Below are positions 1-7,848 of a DNA stretch of 64,000 nucleotides, in pieces (the first letter of the stretch is position 1; each line of letters begins with the position of its first letter). The translations under genes were made by a program, and so were the position numbers. Source of the DNA: Nitrosomonas oligotropha (GTDB lineage: Bacteria > Pseudomonadota > Gammaproteobacteria > Burkholderiales > Nitrosomonadaceae). The stretch lies in contig NZ_QRBZ01000021.1 in the NCBI RefSeq assembly GCF_009833085.1, positions 56,411 to 120,410 on the forward strand, written 5' to 3'. A model generated the notes under the pieces. That model was not told the origin of the DNA. It made no database searches and saw nothing but the letters and a program-made list of their open reading frames with translations.

Positions 1-281
1 TAACGGCTCTTTTCATTGACCCAGCCAATCTTGAATCTACCCAGCGGCGTCTTATCGTCTTTTGTCATTTTTGACCACGTAGTGCCGAAACGTCCAATTG
101 CTACATTTTTAAATACCGCTTGAACAGCATCTCCGCGCATCACAGACAAAGTGTGCTCAGTGGTATCCACATCGATCCACACGCCATTATCCGCACGCGC
201 AGAATTGTGCATAACGCACAAGCCAGCTAATCCAATCAACAAAATTATCGAATAATGAATAAAAAAATTTCGCTTGATCAC
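1..281 (-). CDS. L,D-transpeptidase (YkuD family), 5' part only
   Basis: The reading frame runs off the left edge of the window, so only about 93 N-terminal residues are seen. The most plausible start is GTG at 281; the same frame has a stop about 30 bases upstream, and no strong ribosome binding site is visible. The protein begins with a hydrophobic signal segment ending in an A-R-A-type cleavage site, followed by a stretch typical of YkuD domains: W-I-D-V-D-T, then H-T-L-S-V, then G-R-F-G-T and K-T-P-L-G-R-F. In the family this domain forms 3-3 peptidoglycan crosslinks or attaches lipoproteins in the periplasm. The catalytic His/Cys motif lies beyond the window, so activity cannot be judged. 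It is divergent from hypC. Confidence 0.72.
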   Translation of the reverse strand, partial: MIKRNFFIHYSIILLIGLAGLCVMHNSARADNGVWIDVDTTEHTLSVMRGDAVQAVFKNVAIGRFGTTWSKMTKDDKTPLGRFKIGWVNEKSR

Positions 282-354
282 TTTTTGACTATCAATAATG
301 AGGATGATTAATTATGTCATAATTTCATCCTCCGGAAATTCCCATTAAGCGCCC
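282..354. promoter_or_regulatory. Divergent intergenic region before hypC
   Basis: This AT-rich stretch of 73 bases separates the L,D-transpeptidase gene from hypC and must hold the start signals for both. A TTGACT hexamer at 285-290 could be a -35 element on the plus strand, but no well spaced good -10 follows; CATAAT at 318-323 is the best TATAAT match. hypC itself has only a weak ribosome binding site. No strong operator is visible. Confidence 0.3.
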
Positions 355-588
355 ATGTGCCTTGCTATTCCTGCTTGTGTCGAACAATTGACTGCGCAAA
401 ATCATGCCATCGTAAATCTCAGCGGCGTGCGCAAAGAAATTTCACTGGCATTGGTTGAAGATATTGCTCCCGGAGATTACGTCATCGTACATGTTGGTTT
501 TGCGCTACAAAAGCTCGATCCGCTGGAAGCGGAGCGCACATTGGCGATGTTCGCCGAAATATCGATGCTCGATAACAATCTTTCATGA
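355..588 (+). CDS. hypC: Hydrogenase maturation chaperone HypC
   Basis: 77 residues, the usual HypC size. It begins M-C-L-A-I-P, giving the essential cysteine at position 2 after the initiator Met. HypC/HybG proteins carry the Fe(CN)2CO unit on this cysteine together with HypD and hand it to the large subunit of [NiFe] hydrogenase. The stop overlaps the hypD start as ATGA, so the genes are translationally coupled. It is the first gene of a hypC-hypD-hypE-hypX operon; hypA, hypB, hypF and the hydrogenase structural genes are not in this window. Confidence 0.95.
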   Translation: MCLAIPACVEQLTAQNHAIVNLSGVRKEISLALVEDIAPGDYVIVHVGFALQKLDPLEAERTLAMFAEISMLDNNLS

Positions 589-1736
589 TGAAGTATATCG
601 ATGAATTCCGTGCAGGCGATCTGGCACGGCAGATCGCTGCAAAAATCGCATCGGAAGCCGCCACCGGGCGCGATTACCATTTCATGGAATTTTGCGGCGG
701 TCATACCCATGCCATTTCGCGATTCGGCATCATCGATCTGCTGCCCGGCAATGTGCATATGATTCATGGCCCGGGTTGCCCGGTATGCGTTTTACCTATC
801 GGCCGCGTGGAAAATGCGATTCAATTGGCACAGATACCGGGATTGATACTCTGCAGTTACGGGGATATGCTGCGCATACCCACCGCCAATGGCATGAGTC
901 TGTTGAAAGCGAAGGCACAGGGCGCGGATATCCGCATGGTTTACAGCAGTGCGGATGCCATAAAAATCGCCCAGGAAAATCCGCAACGGCAGGTGGTTTT
1001 CTTTGCCATCGGCTTTGAAACCACGACACCGCCCACGGCTATTGCAATTCAGCAAGCGCAGGCATTGGGTTTGAATAACTTCACGGTATTCTGCAATCAC
1101 GTCCTGACACCTTCCGCCATCTCACATATTTTGCAATCGCCGGAAGTCCGTGAGTTTGGGCTGGTTCCGTTGGACGGCTTCATCGGCCCGGCGCATGTTT
1201 CCGTCGTCATCGGCAGCCAGCCGTACGAATATTTTGCCGAGGAATTTCAAAAACCGGTCGTGATAGCCGGTTTTGAACCGCTCGATGTCATGCAGGCCAT
1301 CTTGATGCTGATACACCAAATCAATGCGGGTTGCGCCAAGGTAGAAAATGAATTCACCCGCGCGGTTTCTCCGGAAGGCAACCGCAAAGCGCAATCGCTT
1401 GTCGCCGAAGTGTTTGAGCTACGCCGGACATTCGAGTGGCGCGGTTTGGGGTGGGTGCCTTACAGCGCGCTGAAAATCAAGTCATGCTATGCAAACTTTG
1501 ACGCGGAACAGCGTTTCCGCATTTCGACAGCATCCATTGCCGATAACAAAGCCTGCGAGTGCGGCGCTATCTTGCGCGGCGTTAAACGGCCGCAGGATTG
1601 CAAAATTTTTGGCACCGTCTGCACGCCCGAAAACCCGGTCGGCTCCTGCATGGTATCGTCAGAAGGCGCTTGTGCCGCTCATTACAGCTATGGCCGTTTT
1701 CGTGAAAGCAATCGTATTACAGCGCAGGAAAATTAA
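585..1736 (+). CDS. hypD: Hydrogenase Fe-ligand assembly protein HypD
   Basis: 383 residues, full length. HypD is the Fe-S scaffold on which the Fe(CN)2CO group is built with HypC and HypE. Visible landmarks are F-C-G-G-H-T-H near residue 37, H-G-P-G-C-P-V-C near residues 60-68, the G-F-E-T-T-P-P segment near 145, and a C-terminal cysteine cluster (C-E-C-G, then D-C-K-I-F-G-T-V-C-T-P, then G-S-C-M) that binds the [4Fe-4S] cluster. The start overlaps hypC by 4 bases and the end overlaps hypE by one base (TAATG), a tightly coupled operon. Confidence 0.97.
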   Translation: MMKYIDEFRAGDLARQIAAKIASEAATGRDYHFMEFCGGHTHAISRFGIIDLLPGNVHMIHGPGCPVCVLPIGRVENAIQLAQIPGLILCSYGDMLRIPTANGMSLLKAKAQGADIRMVYSSADAIKIAQENPQRQVVFFAIGFETTTPPTAIAIQQAQALGLNNFTVFCNHVLTPSAISHILQSPEVREFGLVPLDGFIGPAHVSVVIGSQPYEYFAEEFQKPVVIAGFEPLDVMQAILMLIHQINAGCAKVENEFTRAVSPEGNRKAQSLVAEVFELRRTFEWRGLGWVPYSALKIKSCYANFDAEQRFRISTASIADNKACECGAILRGVKRPQDCKIFGTVCTPENPVGSCMVSSEGACAAHYSYGRFRESNRITAQEN

Positions 1737-2791
1737 TGTCCGCAGGTAAAGTTAAACCAGGGTATATCCGCGCACTCGACCTGAAGCATGGCTGCATCGA
1801 AATGAGTCATGGCAGCGGCGGACGAGCGATGGCGCAATTGATCCAGCAACTGTTCATTACCGCATTTGACAATGAATTCTTGCGGCAAATGAATGATCAG
1901 GCTTGCTTCCCGAGTGTCAATGGCCGTATGGTGATGTCTACCGACAGCCATGTCGTTACCCCCTTATTTTTTCCTGGCGGGGATATCGGCAGTTTGGCCG
2001 TGCACGGCACCATCAACGACATTGCCATGTCCGGCGCCAAGCCTTGCTACCTGGCTGCCAGTTTTATTCTGGAAGAAGGTTTCCCGTTATCCGACCTGAA
2101 ACGCATTGTGGATTCCATGGCCAAGGCAGCGCAAGCTGCGCAAGTACCGATTGTCACCGGTGACACCAAAGTAGTGGAAAAAGGCAGCGGCGATGGTGTA
2201 TTCATCACCACGACAGGCATTGGCATGGTGCCGGAAGGCATTCACATTTCCGGTGACAATGCCCGCCCTGGCGATAAGATATTGGTATCCGGCACACTCG
2301 GAGATCATGGCATCGCCATCATGGCGCTGCGTGAAAACCTGTCCTTCCAAACCAGTATCGAATCGGACAGCGCAGCCTTGCATGATCTGGTCGCCGCCAT
2401 GATCGCAGCCACCCCCGGTATCCATGTATTGCGTGACCCTACGCGCGGCGGCTTAGCCACTGCTTTGAACGAAATAGCACAACAATCGTCGGCCGGGATA
2501 ATGATCTATGAGAACGAGCTGCCGATCCAGGAGCAAGTCCAAGCCGCTTGTGAGTTCATCGGCCTGGACCCGCTGTACATTGCCAACGAAGGCAAGCTGA
2601 TTGCGATCTGCGCCGCGCAAGATGCCGAGAAATTATTGCATGCAATGCATGCCCACCCATTGGGCAGGCATGCCCGCATTATTGGCGAAGTCATCGAAGA
2701 CGCGCATTGCTTCGTGCAAATGCAAACCCGGTTTGGCGGCAAACGCATCGTTGACTGGTTAAGCGGCGAGCAACTGCCCCGCATCTGTTAA
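1736..2791 (+). CDS. hypE: Carbamoyl dehydratase HypE
   Basis: 351 residues, AIR-synthase/PurM-like fold. HypE dehydrates a thiocarbamate on its C-terminal cysteine to thiocyanate, using ATP; the carbamoyl group comes from HypF. The protein ends P-R-I-C, the diagnostic C-terminal motif with the reactive cysteine. The N-terminal H-G-S-G-G-R-A-M motif and the later D-P-T-R-G-G-L-A motif are both intact. The start is coupled to the hypD stop. hypX follows after 10 bases. Confidence 0.96.
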   Translation: MSAGKVKPGYIRALDLKHGCIEMSHGSGGRAMAQLIQQLFITAFDNEFLRQMNDQACFPSVNGRMVMSTDSHVVTPLFFPGGDIGSLAVHGTINDIAMSGAKPCYLAASFILEEGFPLSDLKRIVDSMAKAAQAAQVPIVTGDTKVVEKGSGDGVFITTTGIGMVPEGIHISGDNARPGDKILVSGTLGDHGIAIMALRENLSFQTSIESDSAALHDLVAAMIAATPGIHVLRDPTRGGLATALNEIAQQSSAGIMIYENELPIQEQVQAACEFIGLDPLYIANEGKLIAICAAQDAEKLLHAMHAHPLGRHARIIGEVIEDAHCFVQMQTRFGGKRIVDWLSGEQLPRIC

Positions 2792-2801
2792 TCCTCATCA
2801 A

Positions 2802-4532
2802 TTGAAAATTCTGTTTCTCACGCACAGCTTCAATTGCCTGACGCAACGTCTGTTTGTCGAGTTAACGCAGTGCGGACATGATATATCCATCGAATTTGAT
2901 ATCAACGACGCAACGAGCTGCGAAGCCGTCGCCCTGTTCCGGCCGGATCTGATTATCGCGCCCTATCTAAAACGCGCCATCCCGGAAACCATCTGGCGCA
3001 AACATACCTGTTTTATCGTGCACCCTGGAATCATCGGAGACCGCGGCCCTGCCGCGCTCGATTGGGCGATCATGCTGGATCGGCAGGAATGGGGCGTCAC
3101 CGTATTGCAAGCCAATGCGGAAATGGATGCGGGCGATATCTGGGCTGCGGAAGTTTTTCCGATGCGGCTGACCCGGAAAAGCAGCCTGTACCGCCACGAG
3201 GTTGTTGAAGCGGCAACCCGTGCTGTGCTCACAGCGGTAGCGCGTTTTCAATCCGGTGCTTATCAACCGGTTCCGCTGGATTATTCGCGCGCTGATGTCT
3301 ATGGCCGCTTGCATTCACCCATCCGGCAAGCTGACCGCCGCATTGATTGGCAACGAGACAACACGCGCACTATTGTGAGAAAAATCCATGCCGCCGATGG
3401 ATTCCCCGGTGTTCTGGATACGCTGTTGGGTGAATCTTATTATTTGTACGATGCCTGCTGCGAAGAGGATCTGACCGGCATTCCGGGAGCAATCATCGCC
3501 AAACGTCACAACGCCATCTGCCGGGCTACCGTGGATGGTGCAGTTTGGATCGGTCATTTGAAACATAAAAAAGACGCTGAGCCCACTTTCAAACTGGCCG
3601 CCACGATTGCTTTAAAAGACTATCTTGATGCCGTGCCGGAAATATCTTTCGATCCTTTCACTGCGAGATCTGGCTACACTTACCGCGATATCTGGTTTGA
3701 GCAGAAAAATGATGTCGGTTACCTGCATTTTGATTTTTATAACGGCGCCATGGATACCGGACAGTGTGAGCGTTTGCGTAAAGCCTACTTGCAGGCCACG
3801 GCAAGCGATATCCGTGTGATTGTATTGATGGGTGGACCCGATTTCTGGAGCAATGGCATCCATCTCAATCACATCGAAAATGCCGACAGCCCCGCCGACG
3901 AATCCTGGCGCAACATTAATGCCATGAATGATCTGGTGCAGGCAATTATCACCACAGATCGGCAACTCACGATCGCAGCGTTGCAAGGTAATGCCGGTGC
4001 CGGCGGGGTTTTTCTATCGCTGGCTGCCGATTATATTTTTGCGCGCGCCAGTGTCATGCTCAATCCACATTATAAAAGCATGGGAAATCTTTACGGCTCG
4101 GAATATTGGACTTATTTGCTGCCGCGCCGGGTCGGCGCATCGTGTGTACACGCATTGACACAGAATCGCTTGCCGGTCAGTGCGCAGAACGCCCGGAATA
4201 TCGGATTGATCGATGATTGCTTTGCTTTAAACCCGAGAGATTTCAAGAAGGAAGTGGTTCGTATTGCCGAGACGCTTGCTGCAAATCCGGATTTCACTTC
4301 ATTTTTGCAACACAAAACGCGGCAGCGCCAATTGGATGAAGAGCTAAAACCGCTACAAAACTACCGCACCGAAGAGCTCCGGCGCATGCAACTGAATTTT
4401 TACGGCTTTGACCCCAGTTATCATGTGGCACGTTATCATTTCGTGCACAAAATCCCGCATGGCTGGACGCCACGTTATCTTGCGCGGCATCGCCGCCTCT
4501 CAGTGCAATCCAGCTCAAAAACCAAAATATGA
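2802..4532 (+). CDS. hypX: HypX/HoxX, CO-ligand-forming maturation protein of aerobic [NiFe] hydrogenase
   Basis: 576 residues. The start is TTG at 2802, ten bases after hypE, giving M-K-I-L-F-L-T as expected for the family. The N-terminal half (about 1-270) is a formyltetrahydrofolate-binding formyltransferase-like module with H-P-G-I-I-G-D-R-G-P. The C-terminal half (about 285-520) is an enoyl-CoA hydratase-like module with the G-N-A-G-A-G-G oxyanion segment and the strongly conserved H-Y-K-S-M-G-N-L-Y-G-S-E-Y-W stretch. Work on Aquifex and Ralstonia HypX shows that the protein turns the formyl group of N10-formyl-THF into the CO ligand of the active-site iron, allowing maturation under air. 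Its presence argues for a hydrogenase matured under oxygen. It converges with the downstream lipoprotein gene. Confidence 0.93.
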   Translation: MKILFLTHSFNCLTQRLFVELTQCGHDISIEFDINDATSCEAVALFRPDLIIAPYLKRAIPETIWRKHTCFIVHPGIIGDRGPAALDWAIMLDRQEWGVTVLQANAEMDAGDIWAAEVFPMRLTRKSSLYRHEVVEAATRAVLTAVARFQSGAYQPVPLDYSRADVYGRLHSPIRQADRRIDWQRDNTRTIVRKIHAADGFPGVLDTLLGESYYLYDACCEEDLTGIPGAIIAKRHNAICRATVDGAVWIGHLKHKKDAEPTFKLAATIALKDYLDAVPEISFDPFTARSGYTYRDIWFEQKNDVGYLHFDFYNGAMDTGQCERLRKAYLQATASDIRVIVLMGGPDFWSNGIHLNHIENADSPADESWRNINAMNDLVQAIITTDRQLTIAALQGNAGAGGVFLSLAADYIFARASVMLNPHYKSMGNLYGSEYWTYLLPRRVGASCVHALTQNRLPVSAQNARNIGLIDDCFALNPRDFKKEVVRIAETLAANPDFTSFLQHKTRQRQLDEELKPLQNYRTEELRRMQLNFYGFDPSYHVARYHFVHKIPHGWTPRYLARHRRLSVQSSSKTKI

Positions 4533-4536
4533 TTTC

Positions 4537-4980
4537 TTAACGTTGACTCGTCATTGTGTCCGGCTTGTGTGAATCGACCAGATTGGGATCAAATTCCGGC
4601 GGCTTTTCCGCAGGTGGAATCACACCGGGACACTGTTTGATGACTGCCCATTGCTGTATCGCATCATATTCACTTTTTAGCTGCGCATATTCGGCTTCTT
4701 GTTCTTTAGTGCCGCCAAGTGCAAATAACGCTGCCCAGGAAAGCGATAAATCGGCGCCCAGTATCCATTTATCCTTGGCCGGTGTTTTATCATCCGACTT
4801 ACCCGTCAATTGACTGACTCTGGTTTGAATTCGCTCAATCTCCGCCAATAATTCGTTGCAATTGTAAGTTTGAAATTGCGCTGGCGAGATATAGGGCGCT
4901 TGGTGATTCCCCGATGACGCCACGCAGCCGGATAGTGTAATCGCAACAATAAAAAAAACAGCAGCAATTAATCTCTTCAT
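4537..4980 (-). CDS. Small lipoprotein, function unknown
   Basis: 147 residues from the ATG at 4980. A GTG at 4989 is also in frame, but an AGGGAAG ribosome binding site sits at good spacing for the ATG. The signal peptide ends in the lipobox L-S-G-C, so it should be lipidated at that Cys. The mature part holds C-N-E-L-L-A-E-I-E-R-I, a short coiled-coil-like stretch of the kind seen in small proteobacterial lipoproteins, then a hydrophobic segment around S-W-A-A-L-F-A-L-G, and a proline-rich tail. I do not recognise a function. It converges with hypX only 4 bases apart, with no clear terminator between them. Confidence 0.75.
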   Translation of the reverse strand: MKRLIAAVFFIVAITLSGCVASSGNHQAPYISPAQFQTYNCNELLAEIERIQTRVSQLTGKSDDKTPAKDKWILGADLSLSWAALFALGGTKEQEAEYAQLKSEYDAIQQWAVIKQCPGVIPPAEKPPEFDPNLVDSHKPDTMTSQR

Positions 4981-4989
4981 AACAACCAC

Positions 4990-5301
4990 TTCCCTCGCAA
5001 GTTATTACATTGAATCTCACTTGTACACATCCATTTCCATGAATTGTACACCGATATTTGTTCTCGTAAGCTTGCATTATGGAATTGAGTACGGCAACAC
5101 ATGTGTTATCGATTTATGGACAAGATGGACAAAACCAAGAAATCGAGATGGATGAAGAATAATCTGTTTCTTTGATAAATCGAGAGCCAGAAATTTCACA
5201 AACTCAGATTACCGGAAGCGTGCTTGGCAATCATTGATCTGATTTATTTGCGCCCATTGCGGGTAACACATACATTGAGCTACTTTAAATGCGAAAAACA
5301 A
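4990..5301. other. Intergenic region with no convincing gene
   Basis: About 310 bases between the lipoprotein start (minus strand) and the terminator of the PEP-CTERM gene. It must carry the lipoprotein promoter. A 27-codon frame starts at 5079 on the plus strand with an acidic C-terminus, but it lacks a ribosome binding site, so I do not call it a gene. Nothing else stands out. Confidence 0.5.
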
Positions 5302-5335
5302 AAAAGCCACAGAGAAAATCTTATCTCTGTGGCTT
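5295..5335 (-). terminator. Rho-independent terminator of the PEP-CTERM gene
   Basis: A perfect 10-base stem (GCCACAGAGA at 5306-5315, TCTCTGTGGC at 5324-5333) extended by two A-T pairs, with an 8-base loop. Read on the minus strand it is followed by a T-rich tract (complement of 5295-5305). It lies 17 bases downstream of the PEP-CTERM stop codon. Confidence 0.9.
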
Positions 5336-5352
5336 CTAAAATTTGTTTCTAA

Positions 5353-6231
5353 TTACACTGCGCTACGGCGGCGTGCTGAAAAACCGATCAAACCAAGACC
5401 AGCCAGTAACATTGCATAGGTTTCTGGTTCTGGAACGGCCATGATGTATTCATAGCCGAACGATGCTGATTGACCATTAGCAATCTCACCCAGGTTATAT
5501 GCCAGGTTAATGGAACTGTCTGAGAAACCATAGTTACCAACCGCTTGAGCTGCAGCTAACATTGCAGCAGGATCAACCGGGCTGCAGCAGCTGAATGGAT
5601 CGACATACGAAGCGATGTTAAATGCCGATGCACTGGTTGTATTAGCCAGGGTTAATGACCATCCATCCAAGCTGGTAGCTCTTACAGCAGCTGCATTTCC
5701 CAGTCCCAGAATTTCGTTTGTTGTGCCAAATCCGAAACCGGCTGGAACACCTTGGTCAGGATCGATACCAACACCCCATTGCACGCCGGTTGCATTAGCG
5801 CCGGTGTTGTTGGTCAATTGAATTTGAACAGCTACGTGTCCGCTCGTTGGAATACTGACTGTCTCAACCAGACTCCAGCCACCGCCACCGCCACCAAGAT
5901 TGGTAACAACGGAAATGCTGCCACCCGCGCCAAAAGCGGTCGTTGCTAACGGATTGTTACCAGCTACTTCATCGGCAACAGCTACAGATGCGCCATTGGC
6001 ATTGAGCGACCAGTTTGATGCGAATGTACCCAGATTAACAAATTCTCTGCCGTTGAAGCTTAAGCCGAGTGCGCCGGCAGGTGAGAAATAACCTGCATCG
6101 TCAATCGTTGCGGCAGTGGTGCCGAAACCGCTGATTACGGTTGGCGCAGCTTGTGCTGCTGAAACAAACGAGCCGCATAAAGCGATTGCTACAACTTGTG
6201 CCAGGCAATTTTTTCTCAATTCGAATTTCAT
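5353..6231 (-). CDS. PEP-CTERM sorted secreted protein
   Basis: 292 residues. It has an N-terminal signal peptide (hydrophobic V-V-A-I-A-L-C-G-S-F-V-S ending A-Q-A) and a C-terminal sorting signal V-P-E-P-E-T-Y followed by a membrane segment with the typical G-L-G-L-I-G-F and the basic tail A-R-R-R. In the exosortase/PEP-CTERM system this tail is cut by an exosortase during export, usually in bacteria that make an exopolysaccharide. The middle is low in charge, rich in Gly, Ala, Asn and Thr, and looks beta-rich; its role is unknown. An AAGGAG ribosome binding site lies 8 bases before the ATG. It is monocistronic with its own terminator. No exosortase gene is in the window. Confidence 0.93.
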   Translation of the reverse strand: MKFELRKNCLAQVVAIALCGSFVSAAQAAPTVISGFGTTAATIDDAGYFSPAGALGLSFNGREFVNLGTFASNWSLNANGASVAVADEVAGNNPLATTAFGAGGSISVVTNLGGGGGGWSLVETVSIPTSGHVAVQIQLTNNTGANATGVQWGVGIDPDQGVPAGFGFGTTNEILGLGNAAAVRATSLDGWSLTLANTTSASAFNIASYVDPFSCCSPVDPAAMLAAAQAVGNYGFSDSSINLAYNLGEIANGQSASFGYEYIMAVPEPETYAMLLAGLGLIGFSARRRSAV

Positions 6232-6588
6232 AATTAACTCCTTAAATTTATCGGTGCAACATAAAATAGTTGTTAGAATCTTCGCTCTTCACAACCAACT
6301 AAATCTCAAACTACCCATTAATCAATTAAACTTTGTATTGTTTCAATGCAAAATTTATTTAACGATTACAGCGTGTTCCATTATAGGTTTGAATTTTTTT
6401 AAGTACATAGAACATCTTTCCCTTTTTGTTAGTACATGTGTACTGCAATTGTCACAGCGAAATATTCACTATTACGCGCTGTTTTGAATTTGTGCAGAAC
6501 TCAATTTTGTTTTAGTTAACGCCGTGATAATCTTCGTTATGCAAAGCGACAACCATCCACTTTCGATGATTTATAACTATCACTGCCA
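6232..6588. promoter_or_regulatory. Long AT-rich divergent intergenic region
   Basis: 357 bases between the divergent PEP-CTERM gene and the TraB-family gene. It is clearly more AT-rich than its surroundings and must hold both promoters. Open frames across it lack ribosome binding sites and any coding character. I see no palindromic operator that stands out. Confidence 0.45.
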
Positions 6589-7830
6589 ATGACCACACTA
6601 GAAGAACAAACTACCGCGTCAACCGCTAAAAGTGACACGCAAAACGAACCGATCAAGATTATCAAAACCGGCAACGGCAGCATTACATTACTGGGCACCG
6701 CACATGTTTCAAAAGCCAGTGCGGATAAGGTTCAAGAGCTGATCGCCACCGGACAATACGACGCAGTGGCGGTTGAGCTATGCCCAAGCCGGCATAAAGC
6801 CATCGTGAATCCGGACGCGATGGCTAAAATGGATTTATTCCAGGTCATCAAAAACGGTCAAGCGAGCATGGTCGCGGCCAGTCTCGCATTAGGCGCTTTT
6901 CAGCAGCGCATGGCGGAGCAATTCGGAATAGAACCGGGGGCGGAGATGCGTGTCGCCATCAAGGATGCTCAAGCGGCGCAATTACCGGTGTTGCTCATTG
7001 ACCGCGAAATCGGCACGACTATGAAACGGATCTATCACAGCGTGCCTTGGTGGAAACGCATCAATATTTTTGCCGGTTTGATCGCCAGCGTTATCAGCCA
7101 GGAAAAATTCAGCGCAGCGGAAATCGAAAAATTGAAGGAAGGCGATGTACTAGAAAGTTCTTTCTCGCAATTCGCGGAAGATGAAAAAGATTTATTCCGC
7201 CCGCTCATCAGCGAACGGGATGAATACATGGCCGCGCGGCTCATCAAAGAATGCCGGGAAAACAATTACCGGCACATTTTAGCCGTGGTCGGCGCCGGTC
7301 ATTTGAATGGCATGGCGCAGCAGTTTGCAGAACACCCCATGGACAATCCGGACGAGCGCATTGCGCAACTGGATAACATTCCGCCACCATCGCCGTGGCT
7401 CAAGCTCATCCCCTGGCTGATTGTGGTATTCGTTTTGGCCGGTTTCGTTTTCGGCTTTATGCAAAGCCCGGATATCGGCATCAGCATGGTCATGGACTGG
7501 GTGCTGATAACCGGTGGATTGTCCGCGGTGGGGACGGCCATTGCTTTTGCGCATCCGCTGTCCATCCTCAGCGCTTTCCTGGCGGCTCCGTTCACTACAT
7601 TGCATCCTGCCATTGGAGCCGGGATGGTCGTGGCTGCCGTCGAGGCTTATTTGCGCAAGCCCAAGGTCAGCGATTTTAACCGGCTCAGAACCGACACAAC
7701 CAGCTTAAAAGGCTGGTGGAATAATCAAGTCACACGAATTTTATTGATTTTCATTTTTTCCTCATTGGGCGCCGCGATAGGCACTTATGTCGCCGGATTC
7801 CGGATTTTCGAGCAACTGAGCGGCAGTTAA
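6589..7830 (+). CDS. TraB/PrgY family membrane protein
   Basis: 413 residues. The N-terminal catalytic-like domain (about 25-260) has the family motif L-L-G-T-A-H-V-S near residue 38 and a second motif V-G-A-G-H-L-N-G-M near 237, with conserved Glu/His residues typical of the TraB/TIKI/GumN superfamily of putative metalloproteases. The C-terminal third holds several membrane segments (starting around P-W-L-I-V-V-F-V-L-A-G-F-V-F-G-F). Enterococcal PrgY/TraB limits sex-pheromone signalling; the role of the proteobacterial members is not established. The downstream ABC exporter starts 18 bases after the stop, so they may be co-transcribed. Confidence 0.88.
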   Translation: MTTLEEQTTASTAKSDTQNEPIKIIKTGNGSITLLGTAHVSKASADKVQELIATGQYDAVAVELCPSRHKAIVNPDAMAKMDLFQVIKNGQASMVAASLALGAFQQRMAEQFGIEPGAEMRVAIKDAQAAQLPVLLIDREIGTTMKRIYHSVPWWKRINIFAGLIASVISQEKFSAAEIEKLKEGDVLESSFSQFAEDEKDLFRPLISERDEYMAARLIKECRENNYRHILAVVGAGHLNGMAQQFAEHPMDNPDERIAQLDNIPPPSPWLKLIPWLIVVFVLAGFVFGFMQSPDIGISMVMDWVLITGGLSAVGTAIAFAHPLSILSAFLAAPFTTLHPAIGAGMVVAAVEAYLRKPKVSDFNRLRTDTTSLKGWWNNQVTRILLIFIFSSLGAAIGTYVAGFRIFEQLSGS

Positions 7831-7848
7831 ATTAAGAGTATCGCAACC

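Noticed and set aside
4533..4536. Shared terminator between hypX and the lipoprotein gene
   Set aside because: The two genes are 4 bases apart and no stem followed by T is visible around the junction.
5079..5162. 27-codon plus-strand frame before the PEP-CTERM terminator
   Set aside because: No ribosome binding site and no similarity to a known small protein.
6116..6487. Plus-strand frame in the AT-rich region before the TraB-family gene
   Set aside because: It begins inside the PEP-CTERM gene on the other strand and lacks start signals.
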